Shown here piece by piece: positions 9,906 through 21,348 of a stretch of 64,000 nt of DNA. Numbering within the stretch: position 1 is the stretch's first letter; every line of letters begins with the position of its first letter. The stretch is taken from positions 161,250,547 through 161,314,546 of the forward strand of contig JALIGW010000001.1 of assembly GCA_023053685.1 (NCBI GenBank), in the 5' to 3' direction. The position numbers were made by a program, and so were the translations under genes. Below the pieces are notes generated by a model. That model worked only from the letters and a program-made list of their open reading frames with translations, was not told where the DNA came from and did not search any database. The stretch is from Diadophis punctatus similis. Its lineage: Eukaryota > Chordata > Lepidosauria > Squamata > Dipsadidae.

Positions 9906-11696
9906 AACTCTTTTGCATGGTGTAGAACAGGAGTAAGAAGCAACAAAGTATCAGAAGGCCAAGTAATATGTGCTTCCTTCTAAGCACCCCTAAGTGAAAC
10001 TTTACCATATGGGGGAGGGAGCTGTTCTATCACCACTTCTGAAGAAAAAATTAACCTCCGTTATCCATATATGAAAATATGAGGGAGATTATCTTGGTCT
10101 TTAGCGCAAGAAGCAAAATGCCAGTTTTATCTTTGATGGCTGCATATACCAACCTTCAGTTTGGTATGAGTAATATATTGTTAAATAACAAGATGTGGTT
10201 GGTTATGATAGTTTTAGAATTAAGCAGCTGCAACTGCCATAGGATAGAGAAAACCACGGTTGAGGATGTGCAGCTTACAAATAACTGATTCAGGTACTTC
10301 TAATGCAATTACTGAAAGTCACAGTCTAATGAAAACCGGGATGTTCAAAAACTTATATATAAGTACCATGCCCGAGGTCTACTTTTAAATTGGTCAATGC
10401 AATTATATCTTCAATATGATTACAACAACTACCTAATATTTGATCATTTGATCCATGGTCCTGTTGATGAAAGACAACTCCCAGCATTCTTTACCTCTGG
10501 CTACAGTAGTCCTTAAGTTGCCAAAATATGCTCCAATTCCAGAACATTTGGAAAACCACAAGTTCTTTAATTTAATGTTATCATATAAAAAGCTCCTTTT
10601 TATTAAACCCATACAAAAAAAAATGTGAAATGGTCAGTTGAGTTGGCAATCCTTTAGAAGCTGCATCATGCTATTGATGGCTTAACTCAATACTCTCTGT
10701 ATGTGTTGAACTTCAACTCACAGAATTCCCAGCCAATACAGCCTTTAAGAATGGGGTTTGAAGTCCTCTCAAGTGCACCAGGCTGGGAAAGACTGGCTTC
10801 AATATACAGAGGTTTTTGTTGCCTTTGGTTCTGGGGGTATTTCAGCATATTTTCAAAGAAAATATCACTCATGAGGCCAGAACTTGCTTGGGGGAACATG
10901 TTTCAACATAGTGGCTTAGTAGGAAAGTCTCAGCTGGCTTCCAGGTTACTTAGACTGAAGCATATTACAAATATATGGATATGAATATACATCTGCCAAT
11001 GAAATAAAGTAAAGCTTGATTCAGGAAAATAGAAATATACAGTTGTGGAGAGATTCAAAAGTGTACTTTTTCAGGTATTAGAAAGTAGGAAAACATGAAG
11101 TAAACATTCTAGAACAAATGAATGACTACTTTTAACTAAGTGGGAAAGTGCCCACAATGAATTTTATTGAAAAATAAAAAGCAACTTATCTCACATATGA
11201 CAAACTTTCTTTTCTTGTATCTCCTTTCTACCTCTTTTTCATGTTTGGTGAATGTATAGCCAAATCCTATTTATCTCTATTCATTAATACATTCCAGTGA
11301 ATTTGGTAGGCCCTCCCCATAAAAAGCTTTTCAACAGTTTTCACTGATTAAATAGTTTCTAAAAGTTGGGATATTGTGGGTAACTTCCAGTTTGATTGGC
11401 ACCCAACATACAGTAGTCATGCCCTATATCCATATCATACATGCCACTCAGTTCAGCTAGCAAAAAATATATATTGAGGTTTATTTATTAAACATCAGCA
11501 AACTTTAAAAAACAATTAACTGACAAAACCCAGATAAAAGGCAGTGAAAAAAGAGAGAGACAGGAGTCACAGGCAGCAATTTATATTATTCCAACTATCT
11601 ATCTCTATATATCAAAAAGCTTCACAGAGTAGCTTTTGGTTGGTCCAACTTTAATTCAAGACCACAGCAATAGCAGAATAGAGATGGAAAGCAGAA

Positions 11697-13150
11697 CAGT
11701 GGTGGGATTCAGCTGGTTTGCACCGGTTCGCTAGAACTGTTTGTTAATTTTATGTGTAGTTCGGCGAACCGGCTGAATTGCCTTGGCCTGGGCCCTCCTC
11801 CTGGCCTCCCTTGCCCTGGCCCCTCCTCACTCCTTCCCTCCTGAGGATCCCCCCCCCTGAGAAAATGACCCGTGTCAAGATCCCGTGCACCACTTTGGCT
11901 CAGGCGGTCCAATTCCATGCTCGTTCCCTCTCTCCACAAAGCAAAGGAATTGCAGAAAGGCGATGCTGAGTTGAGAATGGGGCATCAGAGGATGCAATTC
12001 CTGATAAATGCATTATGTGCAGAGAAATGCATGCTACAACTGGTGAATTGCATTTTCTGAGGAACCAACGAATCCGCAGCTGGCTGTTTAGCCAGTTGCT
12101 GAAGGAGCAAGGTATATGGCCAGTGCACCCCCAAATTGCATTGATAAAGGGGGCGGGTGGCCCTGCCATGGAGGGGCAGGAAGGCCCTGCCATGCCTGGT
12201 GAGGGGGGGAGAAGAGACGGCAAGAGGAGCCCATCTTGCTCCATGCACCCCAATGAAAGGCAGTGGCAGCCCAGCTGCTTCCTTTCCCCACCCTCTACGG
12301 TGCTGGAAGCCAAGTGTCAGCTGCGCGCTTATCCGCCCATCCACCCATTCATCCCTCTCTCTCCCTCTCTCTGTGTCTCTGGGCTCAGCCGTGCCACAGT
12401 CCATCACACAGGCCGGAAGCTGCTCTGCCATCGTCCACAGTTTTGAGAGCTGCTGAGAAAAAGTGCCAACGACCCTGCAGGCCTCTCTCTCTCTCTCTCC
12501 TCCTTCCACTCTGGGGGAGAGAACAGAAGGCACCACTTTGGCAAAGGAGTGAGTCACTCCCCTACCCAAACCTTTGCTTGCCTCCCTACCCACTCCCGCT
12601 TGCATACACCCAGCCCTGGCGAGGGAGCTTGGGCATGGGAGTGGCATCATTGAAAGAGGCAGAGCTGATGGGCGCGTCAAACCTGAGGCATCAGGGGTAT
12701 CCCAGAAGAGCCCATGGATGCTGCCCCACAAGCACCCCCAAAGAGAGGGGAGAAAGACATGGATGCTTCCAGCCCCAGAAGCAGAATTGGTGGGTCTGGA
12801 TTCGTGGGAGGAAGAGTTTTCCTCAAACTTTGGAATTGAGAATAGCCAGGAATGTGGAAGGACCGATGAGAATTCTCCCTTCTGCTGTGTCATCAGTCTC
12901 CAGGCAGAGTCTCCTTTGACTTCACCCGCTGGAGGAGAGAGTTCGGTGCAGAGAGAGAAGTGGAGAAAGTGGGAGGGTGGCAGGGGAATGCGGGGAAATG
13001 CACTGAACTGCTTTAAGGCAGCTTAAGTAAGTTTTTGCATCCACCACAAACATCTCAGCCTTGCACAAGTTGTGCGGTTGCATTTGTTCCTTCCTGGCAG
13101 CCACATGCATTCCTGACCTCACCTCTGCTGCTGTGATGAGGCCAGCTGGG
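11697..13150. repeat. GC-rich repeat-like block beginning with an ACCGGTT-family end
   Basis: The left edge, AGTGGTGGGATTCAGCTGG followed by CACCGGTTCGC and TTCGGCGAACCGG, matches the ends of the local snake MITEs. The rest is GC-rich and purine/pyrimidine-skewed, with overlapping open frames on both strands of up to 302 codons that show low complexity and no family resemblance. The right boundary merges into a microsatellite. I read it as a decayed composite repeat, not a gene. Confidence 0.45.
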
Positions 13151-13162
13151 TTTGGTTGGAAG

Positions 13163-13315
13163 GGAGGAGAGGGAAAGGAAGGGAGAGAAAAAGAGAGAGA
13201 CAGAGAGAGAGAAGGTAGAGACAAGAAAGAGAGAGAGAGAGAGAAAGAGAAAGAAAGAAAAAGAAAAAGAAAGAAAGAAAGAAGGAAGGAAGGAAGGAAG
13301 GAAGGAAGGAAGGAA

Positions 13316-13401
<86 letters not shown>

Positions 13402-13612
13402 GGGAGGGTGGGTGGGAGGGTGGGAGGGAGGAAGGGGAAAGTGAATGAGATATAGATGGATGGATGGATGGATAGATAGATAGATAGATAGATAGATAGA
13501 GTGAGTGAGTGAGTGAGTGAGTGAAGGAAAGAAGAAAGGAGGAAAGGAAGGAAGGAAGGAAGGAAGGAAGGAAGGAAGGAAGGAAGGAAGGAAGGAAGGA
13601 AGGAAGGAAAAT
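13163..13612. repeat. Compound purine microsatellite (GAAA, GGAA, GATA, GAGT)
   Basis: Successive blocks of GA/GAAA, GGAA (about 13283-13320), a long GAAA run (about 13321-13400), GGGTGG variants, GATG then GATA (about 13455-13500), GTGA (13501-13523) and again GGAA. Open frames across it are Lys/Arg/Glu- or Phe/Leu/Ser-rich artefacts. Confidence 0.95.
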
Positions 13613-13639
13613 AGATGGAAAATAATCTAGGAGAGAAGG

Positions 13640-13790
13640 AACCTAGAACTGAGGAGAAACTTCCTAACAGTGAGGACAATTATCCAGTGAAACGGTTTCC
13701 CTTTCGAAGTTGTAATGCTTCATTACTGGAGGTTTTTTTTTTTAAAAAAAAGACTGGACAGCCACTTGTCTGGAATGGTGTAGTGCGGGT
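13640..13790 (+). mobile_element. CR1 LINE 3' fragment
   Basis: GAACTGAGGAGAAACTTCCT followed by AACAGTGAGGACAATTATCC matches the terminal RT coding segment of the CR1 copy at 9296, then the untranslated end. It is short and disrupted by a poly-T/poly-A stretch at about 13732-13750. Confidence 0.7.
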
Positions 13791-14337
13791 GTCAACAACC
13801 CACGGCTCCAGAGCCACATGCGGCTCTTTGGGCCCTCTGCTGTGGCTCCCTGTCGGGTAATCCCACCACTGGCTGACCTCGCCCTCCCCTCCCAGTCACT
13901 CCTCGCCTGCCCTGAGAAGGTAAGGGCAATAGCGGCAGATGGAGACTTGCTCCATATTCCAGAGTGGGAGAGAAGCGGCCCTGTACTTGCCTCTTCTTCC
14001 AGCCCTTGTTGGTTCTGCACATACCTCGGTCACTCGGGGAGACACAGAACTTGCTCTCCAACCTGAGACACTGGCCTGGCCCGGCTGTGGCTGACGCCGC
14101 TGCTCTCGCCACCTCCATGGCCTGCTCATTGCTCTTGCAGCACCTTGCACAGCACACTTAAATTTAGCGTGCTTCATAATGGGGTAGATGGCATCCCCTC
14201 CTCCTCCTGGAGCCCATTACGACACGGAGCATCGGACATACCCAATTCCTGTAACTGTTCTTCCTATGTTTTAGCCAAAATATTTAGCCAAAAGGAGATG
14301 CGGCGTCTTCAGTCAAGTCACTCAGGTGAAAACTACT
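13791..14337. other. Repeat-like GC-moderate stretch, class not assigned
   Basis: It opens with CAACCCACGGCTCCAGAGCC followed by ACATGCGGCTC, which resembles the end of a reptile hAT family. The remainder has no recognised gene, and its overlapping frames of 80-120 codons are not conserved-looking. Confidence 0.35.
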
Positions 14338-15130
14338 GTGTTTCCCCGAAAGTAAGACCGGTTCTTTTGAAAAAACCCATTAGGTCTTATTTTTGAGGGA
14401 AGTTTTACTTTACAGCAGGGGGCGGGGTGGGCCTGCGCATAAGGCTGAAGCCCAGGGCCCAAGTGCCGGTGGAACGCCAGAGGGCCGGGGAGGGTGCTGA
14501 AGCGAGCGGGCGTCCTGCTTGCAGCACCCATGTCGGCTGCCCCTTCCTGGCCAGAGTTGGAATGCTGCCGTGTTTAAGTGCCGGGAGATGCCAGCCTTCC
14601 CTCCAGTGGGCCTGGGCAATTATTGGAGAGAGACAGGCTTGTTTCAGCGCCTGGCGCCCAGATGCCTTCACTTCTCCCAAGCATTTCTTTGCCTACCTGA
14701 TTTCGATCTCCATCTCATTTCTCCATTGTGTTTCTCGCCATCTTGTGCAGGGAAACAAAAGTTTGTGGGACTAAAAAAAAAAAGATCAATCAATCAATTC
14801 CAATTCTTGTGGGGGGAAAAAGATCCTGTGAAGTTGGAATTGATTGAACTTTTTTTTTAGTCCCACAAACTTTTGTTTCCTTGCATACGACAGCGAGAAA
14901 CACGATGGAGAAACATGATGGAGCTGGAAATCAGGTTAGCAAAGAAATGCTTGGGGGAAGCGAGGGCATCTGGGCAGTGGTGGGTGAGGCAAGTTCTGCG
15001 GCACGGTGCTGCACTGCGATGGAGAAACAGAAATGGAGTGTCTGGCGCAAGGGAAGGAGGAGGAGCAGGGAGAAGAAAGAGGGAAAGGGCAGAGAACCGG
15101 TTGTTAAATTATTTGAACCCCGCGGTCACC
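14338..15130. mobile_element. Fold-back element with TTTCCCCGAAAGTAAGACC end
   Basis: The left end, TGTTTCCCCGAAAGTAAGACC-like, is a known vertebrate DNA-transposon style terminus. Arms of about 150 bp face each other: ATGCCTTCACTTCTCCCAAG to AAACAAAAGTTTGTGGGACT on the left (about 14660-14785), and the inverted copy at about 14850-14975, around a centre near 14812. No transposase and no clear right terminus. Confidence 0.6.
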
Positions 15131-15245
15131 TCTCCTATACTCTGTATCATTAAAGAAAGAATTTGATGGATGGGCCCGAAATATTCAACATTGTATTAGG
15201 GGTATAATTCTCATCACCCCAATCATCAAGGCCAACTATGCTACC

Positions 15246-15389
15246 CAGTAGTGGGTTCTAAAACCCGTTGCTACCGGTTCGTGTGTGCGCTCATGTGCGC
15301 ACGTGATGCTTCTGCGCATGCGCAGAAGCATCCTTGGTGGGTAGGCGGAGCCTCCTGAACTGGGCCAAACCGGGAGCAACCCACTGCTG
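15246..15389. mobile_element. hAT-like MITE, 144 bp, with ATGCTA(C/T)C duplication
   Basis: Runs from CAGTAGTGGGTTC to CAACCCACTGCTG, with flanking octamers ATGCTACC (15238-15245) and ATGCTATC (15390-15397). The interior contains CTACCGGTTCG and the palindrome GCTTCTGCGCATGCGCAGAA. It is inserted just inside the proposed first intron of the beta-defensin gene. Confidence 0.88.
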
Positions 15390-15615
15390 ATGCTATCTTA
15401 TAATGAAGACACATGTAATCCAAAATGTCTGAAAATCCTGTAACACATTTGGACAATTCCTAAGGAGCACCATCAAAAGCAATTAAATTCAGTGGGGTAA
15501 TATCATATAGGAGTGACTTATGAGTGAGTTGGACAGCTATATCAATTAGTTTAATACAGTTGGATGGCTATATACATGTGTTTAATGGATAAAATAAATA
15601 AACATGAATCTTTAC

Positions 15616-15670
15616 CTGATTTTTCCTTATTTCCTCTGGTGATGAATCTATAATAATAGGCTGTTCCCCA
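15616..15670 (-). other. Proposed 5'UTR exon of the beta-defensin gene
   Basis: On the minus strand a TATA box at 15704-15697 is followed, about 25-30 nt on, by a probable start site near 15670. A good donor (CAG then GTAAAG) lies at the 15616/15615 boundary. The roughly 55-nt stretch has no start codon in a useful frame. It would splice to the acceptor at 8503, just before the signal-peptide ATG. This is inference from signals only. Confidence 0.5.
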
Positions 15671-15696
15671 GCAAGATGAAATTGGAGTCTTTGTGG

Positions 15697-15704
15697 TATT
15701 TATA
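15697..15704 (-). promoter_or_regulatory. TATA box, candidate beta-defensin promoter
   Basis: TATAAATA on the minus strand, correctly spaced from the proposed 5'UTR exon, which ends at a consensus donor. Confidence 0.5.
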
Positions 15705-15804
15705 AAAATGTATCCCACCCTTCAAGAGCAGCCACCAGCTTCTGCCACTAGTCTCAGTTTGACCTCCAATGGATGCAGAATAGAACTTTCAGAGAGCAGC
15801 CCTG

Positions 15805-15812
15805 TGACGTCA
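15805..15812. promoter_or_regulatory. Palindromic CRE (TGACGTCA) upstream of the candidate promoter
   Basis: A perfect cAMP-response element about 100 bp upstream (minus-strand sense) of the TATA box. It is followed by a second TGAC at 15820. CREB/ATF-type factors bind this motif. CpG-containing motifs tend to decay in AT-rich DNA, so its survival is suggestive. Confidence 0.4.
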
Positions 15813-15819
15813 TCATTTG

Positions 15820-16650
15820 TGACATTCCAGGCAAGGCTTTAAATAAGTCCCTCCCTAGCTACTTGCACCAGTGAATTTGCTCATTTGAATGTTCTATATT
15901 TAATTTTTATTTATAATTCAAAAGGTAGAGAAAATAATGTATCATTTCAACAAATGGAGGGAATATTGTTGTTGTTTTATTTCTAGAGCAAAAGATGTAT
16001 TTGAACAATATGAATGTGGTCATAGCAACAGTAAAATAGGGCAAGGTGTTGAAATGCCTTAATCTAGTTTTTTTTAAAAAATGTTGCTTTCTATAACTAC
16101 TCTGTGATTGTAAACCAGCAATTTAAATTATAAGCATATTCTTATTCTTTACTGTCATATTTCAATAATATACATATAAAATTTATGTTTAATTTTTTTC
16201 TTGCATATTTCCATTAAACTAGATCCAATTAGTATATTCTCTGTAGACAAATATCAATTTGAATTGTATGAATTTGAATAATGCAATCATATTGTGAGAT
16301 TCATTAACTACACTAATCAAGACCTACCTGTATATAGCAATTGGCAAGGTGGTTGTAATCTCCCATAAACCAATAAAGAATTATGTCTCCGTAAGGACTG
16401 AAAGCTAACTGGAGCAGTGTTTGGTGCTCTAAGAACAGTTTTTCTCCAAGCCCAAGTTTCGTAAAATATTCAAAATGAGAGGTTATTCATCCGTGTACTT
16501 GGTTCTACCAAAAAAATTGTCCAAATGCCTTCTAACATTTCCAATAAGGAAGTGCTATAATATCTATTCCTTTTTTCAACTGATTTTTGATAATAATAAA
16601 AAAGATGGAAAATGTTATAGGAATTGTACAAACGAAAAATGGTACCCATG
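15820..16650. other. AT-rich intergenic stretch
   Basis: Nothing recognised beyond a TTTAAATAAG TATA-like run near 15840 on the plus strand. No supported exon. Confidence 0.45.
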
Positions 16651-16656
16651 ACATTT

Positions 16657-16783
<127 letters not shown>

Positions 16784-17390
16784 CAGCCTCTATTGTCGTC
16801 ATACATCATGTATACAATTAGCACACTAATTAAACATTACTTGGATCTCATCATTATTAAGAGGAAACCTAACTGTTATATAAACTCTACTTAAAGAGTA
16901 CTAATTAATGATTCCTTATCATAGAGAAGGAAAGTATCAAGTGGAAACCTCAGTTTTAATTCTAGGGCCTATTTTCCTCAACATTTTTAATAGCATCTTG
17001 AACAAGGGGGCCAAAGGAATGCAGATGAAATTTATACATGGTACAAGACCATCGGACGATTCCAGACTATGCAGTAGATTTGACACAAAATTGGGTGGAA
17101 TAGACAATATCCTGGAATACATAAATAAAATTCAAACTTTTTTTTATAATGGGCTGAAAACAACAGAATGAAATTTAACAGTGGCAAATGCAAAGCAATA
17201 CAAATGTACAAAACATTATCATTATATCAGAAGTGCAGTGTTGCTTATGAATAATAAGTTCTGATTTTTCCGAGACTACTCAATTTTCAGTTTTCTCAGA
17301 TTTTCCTATGGGATTGGTGTCCTCAGTTTAACAGGAGGTAACTGCTAAATTTGATTTCCTTCCAGCAATCTATAAAGTTTGAATATGGGG

Positions 17391-17490
17391 AGAATAGAAT
17401 AGAATAGAATAGAATAGAATAGAATAGAATAGAATAGAATAGAATAGAATAGAATAGAATAGAATAGAATAGAATAGAATAGAATAGAAT
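17391..17490. repeat. (AGAAT)n microsatellite, about 20 units, with adjacent snake repeat
   Basis: Twenty perfect AGAAT units abut TCTTTATTGGCCAAGTGTGA, the start of a repeat familiar from snake genomes that continues to about 17600. Such arrays grow from the ATTCT tail of CR1-type LINEs in snakes, so this suggests a minus-strand LINE 3' end. Confidence 0.95.
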
Positions 17491-17600
17491 TCTTTATTGG
17501 CCAAGTGTGATTGGACACATAAAGAATTTATCTTTGGTGTGTATGCTCTCAGTGTACATAAAAGAAAAGATACATTTGTCAAGAATCATGAGGTACAACA

Positions 17601-18204
17601 CTTAATGTTTTATTTCTTTTCCTAAAAGAATATTGCTCTTAAAGGAAATCAATAGTCACAAGGCAAACTTCTTAGCTTCTCTGGAAGGGGGAACTTAGTT
17701 ACCCTCAGAACTTTCCATGCCATACATTCAGAAGAGTATTCAGTAGTTGACTTTTCTAATGAGCAGTGAGGCTTGTTGGGAGGGGAAAAGATGGCACAGA
17801 ATACACCAATCACTCACCTGAAACAAAATCACATTAAATTGTGTAAATGGGACAAAACTGTCCGGCTTCATTGCTGAGGGGTAGAGAAGGTAGGTCTGAA
17901 GGTAGGGAAATGTATGTTGACATATTTTTCTCCTGACTTGACTTTCCAATCATTATGGAGGCATTATTTAGATGTTAACCTTATACAATTCTATGCTGAG
18001 TCCCGAATCAGAGATATATTTCTGATGGCCTTTCCAATATTTTCATAATCCAAATGATTTCCTCTGGGTAACTACACCACATGATTGAATCTTCCTGAGA
18101 ATGTTTCAGAATGACAAATGCAGTTCAGAACTTGCCACCTCTATGATGTTCTCAGCAAATCATCTTAACTTTCTGAGCACAGCTACTATATATTGTATAT
18201 TGTA
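17601..18204. other. Intergenic stretch with nothing recognised
   Basis: Ordinary AT-rich DNA with no supported exon or repeat. Confidence 0.45.
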
Positions 18205-18655
18205 TACAACCATGCCAACAAAAGTGCGTATAGTCAATGCTATGGTTTTCCCAGTTGCAATGTATGGCTGTGAAAGTTGGACCATAAGGAAGGCTGAACA
18301 CCAAATAATTGAGGCCTTTGAACTATGGTGCTGGAGAAGATTCCTGCAAGGCGATCAAACCGGTCAGTCCTAGAGGAGATCAACCCTGACTGCTCTTTAG
18401 AAGGCCAGATCCTGAAGATGAAACTCAAATACTTTGGTCACCTAATGAGAAGGAAGGACTCACTGGAGAAGAGCCTAATGCTGGGAAAGATTGAGGGCAA
18501 AAGAAGAAGGGGACGACAGAGAATGAGGTGGCTGGATGGAGTCACTGAAGCAGTAGGCGTGAGCTTAAATGGACTCCAGAGGATGGTAGAGAACAGGAAG
18601 GCCTGGAGGAACATTGTCCATGGAGTCGCAATGGGTCGGACACGATTTCGCAACT

Positions 18656-18656
<1 letters not shown>
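18205..18656 (+). mobile_element. Bov-B (RTE-clade) LINE 3' fragment
   Basis: The plus strand encodes the C-terminal part of a Bov-B ORF across one frame shift: MVFPVAMYGCESWTI, then LKMKLKYFGHLMRRKDSLEK, IEGKRRRGRQRMRWLDGV and NIVHGVAMGRTR. Bov-B is known to have moved horizontally between squamates and ruminants. The 5' end is truncated and the copy is dead. Confidence 0.93.
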
Positions 18657-18699
<43 letters not shown>

Positions 18700-18700
18700 C
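18657..18700. repeat. (CAA)n tail of the Bov-B fragment
   Basis: About 14 CAA units follow the Bov-B end directly, as expected of the short tandem tails of RTE-clade LINEs. Confidence 0.93.
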
Positions 18701-19575
18701 TGTATATTGGAAGACTCTTTTTTCCATGACATGGATACAGTTTTGCGCTTTGTGCACATGCAAGTTTGTTTCCTGTTTCAACTATTTGGAAACAGTCTGT
18801 TTACAAGTTTATGAAGGGTATTGTTCACAGAAAATGGCAAATGGTGTTGCATTTAAAAAATGTTCTGCATTCACTGCTCTGTTCTTGGATTCTGTGAATT
18901 GGATGAAGAGCTCATTGATGCTCAGGGGGTCTTTAAAATTATTTGACTTTCTATATTAGTCCCCTGTGGTACTTTACAATTCCCATCATAAGGTATTGAG
19001 AAATCGCAAGCACATATTTCACAGAAGTAATAGACATTCCCTTTCTTGAATTGTAAGTCTTCTGCTTTTTGTGGAATATGAGGAACTGGATAGTTCTGCT
19101 TGATCAAGCATAGTGAAATAGTATGTTCTGATTTTCATTTCCTTTTTCCCATAGAACATTCCCATGCTACTGACTTCCATAACTGATTCAGTCTCAGTTG
19201 TTTGTTTGACTTATATCACGTCTTTAGTTCAGGAGTGTGACAACAACCACTGAAATAGGGTAGGGTGAGAAAGAGTGACTGATCTAAAAGTAGTCAATGA
19301 GCTTTTATCACTGACTAGGGTGGAGTAGAATCAGTTACTAATCACCTGTATTGTTGGATCTATCTCTTTGTGTTTTGGAAGAACAACTGCATCCTGGAGG
19401 ATGGGGCAGGGTGGGGAGAGGAGTAGAAAAAAACCCCAAAACTCTTTGGGTGTTGGCCTGCATAGTGAAAGAACTATGTCCCTATTTCTAAATTTAAATG
19501 TTGGCAGCTTAAATTCATTAAAACAATGTGGCATGCTGTAAATTCTCTTCCTCCTTACCCATCTTTTTATTTTAT
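18701..19575. other. Intergenic stretch with nothing recognised
   Basis: No exon, RNA gene or repeat end that I can support. Confidence 0.45.
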
Positions 19576-20105
19576 AAAAAGTTTAGCAGAATAACAGAGT
19601 TGGAAGGGACTTGGAGGTCTTCTAGTCTAACCTCCTACTCAAGCAGGAGACCCTATACTATTCCAGACAACTGTCCAATCTCTTCTTAAAAACCTTCAGT
19701 GATGGAGCACTCACAACTTTTGAAGGCAAACTGTTCCACTGACTAATTGTTCTCACTGTCAGGACATTTCTCCTTAGTTCTAGGTTAGATCTCTCTTCGA
19801 TAAGTTTCCATCCATAACCTCTTGTCCTGCTTTTGGGTACTTTCATGAATAGGTTGACCCCCTCTTCTTTGTGGCAGTCCCTTAGATATTGGAAGACTGC
19901 TATTATGTCAGCCCCAGTCCTTCTCTTCGTTAGAGTAGACATTCCAAATTTTGGCAGCTGTTCTTCACATGTTTTAGCCTACAATCCGCTTATCATCTTT
20001 GTGCTCTTCTCTGCACCCTTTCTAGGGTCTCAACATCTATTTGTATCATGGTGACCAAAACTGTATGCAATATTCCAGGTGTGGTTTCACCAGTGCAGCA
20101 TAAAG
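19576..20105 (-). mobile_element. CR1 LINE 3' fragment, minus strand
   Basis: The minus strand encodes the CR1 C-terminal segment GADIIAVFQYLRDCHKEEGV and LRRNVLTVRTISQWNSLP, followed by the 3'UTR AGGTTAGACTAGAAGACCTC. The copy is truncated and lacks catalytic RT motifs. Confidence 0.88.
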
Positions 20106-21160
20106 TGGCACTAATATCTCATGTAACCTCGAATACAGGAGATACAGATTACAAAAAGTAAACAAATATTGAAATAAGAAAAAAAAATAATAAAAAAATA
20201 AATGATACTTTATACTTTTTCAATTTCTCAAAATAATTCTGCTACCATCCAGGATTGCAATACTTTTGTCTCCTTCTTCATCAAAAGGGGAATATCACAA
20301 CCGGGCTATCCTTTTTACACAATAGTAGATATAATTACAGTTAATCCTGGAGTATTTCATACTGGGTCAATGATGGCTAAATAGACTCAATAGAGTTTCT
20401 TATTATATTAGAAAGGATGTTAAAATTTGTGGTTATCATTAGATTTGCCATTAGATGGCAGTAGCACTTCTCACTCGATGATGAAAACAGTCAAGCTCAA
20501 ATACAAGACATTGGTAGAATGCCTGATTGTACACACTGACTGTTTCTCAAACTTGGCAACTTTAAGATGCATAGACTTCATGACCTTGAATTCCCCAATA
20601 AGCTGTTTGGAGAAGGTGAAAAAACACTGCCCTAAACAGAGAAGCTCAACTGAGGGAACTGAGCCAGGTACTTTGATCAAACTTAGCCGATGCCCTAATT
20701 TGAAAATGAGATAAAGTATTTGAGAGAGTGAAGACATGGGAGAAAGCACAGCTGCACCTTCAGAGGAATTCTTATTGAGTCTGGCCAAGACAGATTAGTA
20801 AGAATATTTATTAGTTTGAGTTTTTAAAGTGTACATTTTCCCAAATCCACAAAATACTTTAGATAACCAGGAAATTCCAAAGTTGTAGCTAAATTGGGAA
20901 TCAAAGCAATATTGCAGAAGACAATCACAAACTATTCTCTATAATGATCAAGAAGACTACATGGATTTATCTATAAAGTCACCCAGAACTTTAAAGAAGT
21001 TTTTTCCCATGGTGATATCATCAACAAAACCATGCTGGCTTCCATAATAGCATAATTATGATTTGGCCAAGTAAGAACAAGGAAAATATGGAGGAAGGGA
21101 AAAAAATGTTAGAAGAATGGCATCAAGCAGTTTGACTCAGAATTAGTCAGAAAAGGGTTA
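20106..21160. other. Intergenic stretch with nothing recognised
   Basis: AT-rich. Open frames up to about 105 codons have no recognisable family. Confidence 0.4.
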
Positions 21161-21167
21161 TTTGTTC

Positions 21168-21340
21168 CAGAGATGGGTTGCTCCCGGTTCGGCCTGGTTC
21201 TCCGAACCGGTAGCGGTGGCGGTAGGAGGCTCCGCCCACCCGCCCGGGATCGTTCTCCGCATGCGCAGAAGCATTGCGCGCGTGCACGAACGCGCTCTCA
21301 CGAGCAAACAGGTAGCAACGGGGTTTAGAACCCACTACTC
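21168..21340. mobile_element. hAT-like MITE, ACCGGTAGC family
   Basis: From CAGAGATGGGTTGC to GAACCCACTACTC, flanked by ATTTGTTC (21160-21167) and ATTTGCTC (21341-21348). It contains TCCGAACCGGTAGCGG and CCGCATGCGCAGAAGC. Confidence 0.85.
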
Positions 21341-21348
21341 ATTTGCTC

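Larger units (their letters stand above)
8503..15615 (-). other. Beta-defensin intron 1 (proposed)
   Basis: The span between the proposed 5'UTR exon and the signal exon. It holds CR1 fragments (9296-9715, 13640-13790), a GC-rich repeat block (11697-13150), a large purine microsatellite (13163-13612), a fold-back element (14338-15130) and a MITE (15246-15389). The stretch 9920-11690 shows nothing recognisable apart from short homopolymer runs. Confidence 0.5.

Noticed and set aside
11985..12893. 302-codon minus-strand open frame and several overlapping frames
   Set aside because: Low-complexity composition, competing frames on both strands and a repeat-like left edge. No splice or promoter context and no recognisable domain.
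13061..13679. Lys/Arg/Glu- and Phe/Leu/Ser-rich frames
   Set aside because: Direct translation of purine or pyrimidine microsatellites. The same applies to frames over 16470-16829, 28652-28942 and 48534-48809.
12922..13679. CRISPR-like or other regular direct-repeat array
   Set aside because: The periodicity is tetranucleotide microsatellite, with no spacer-repeat structure; the genome is eukaryotic.
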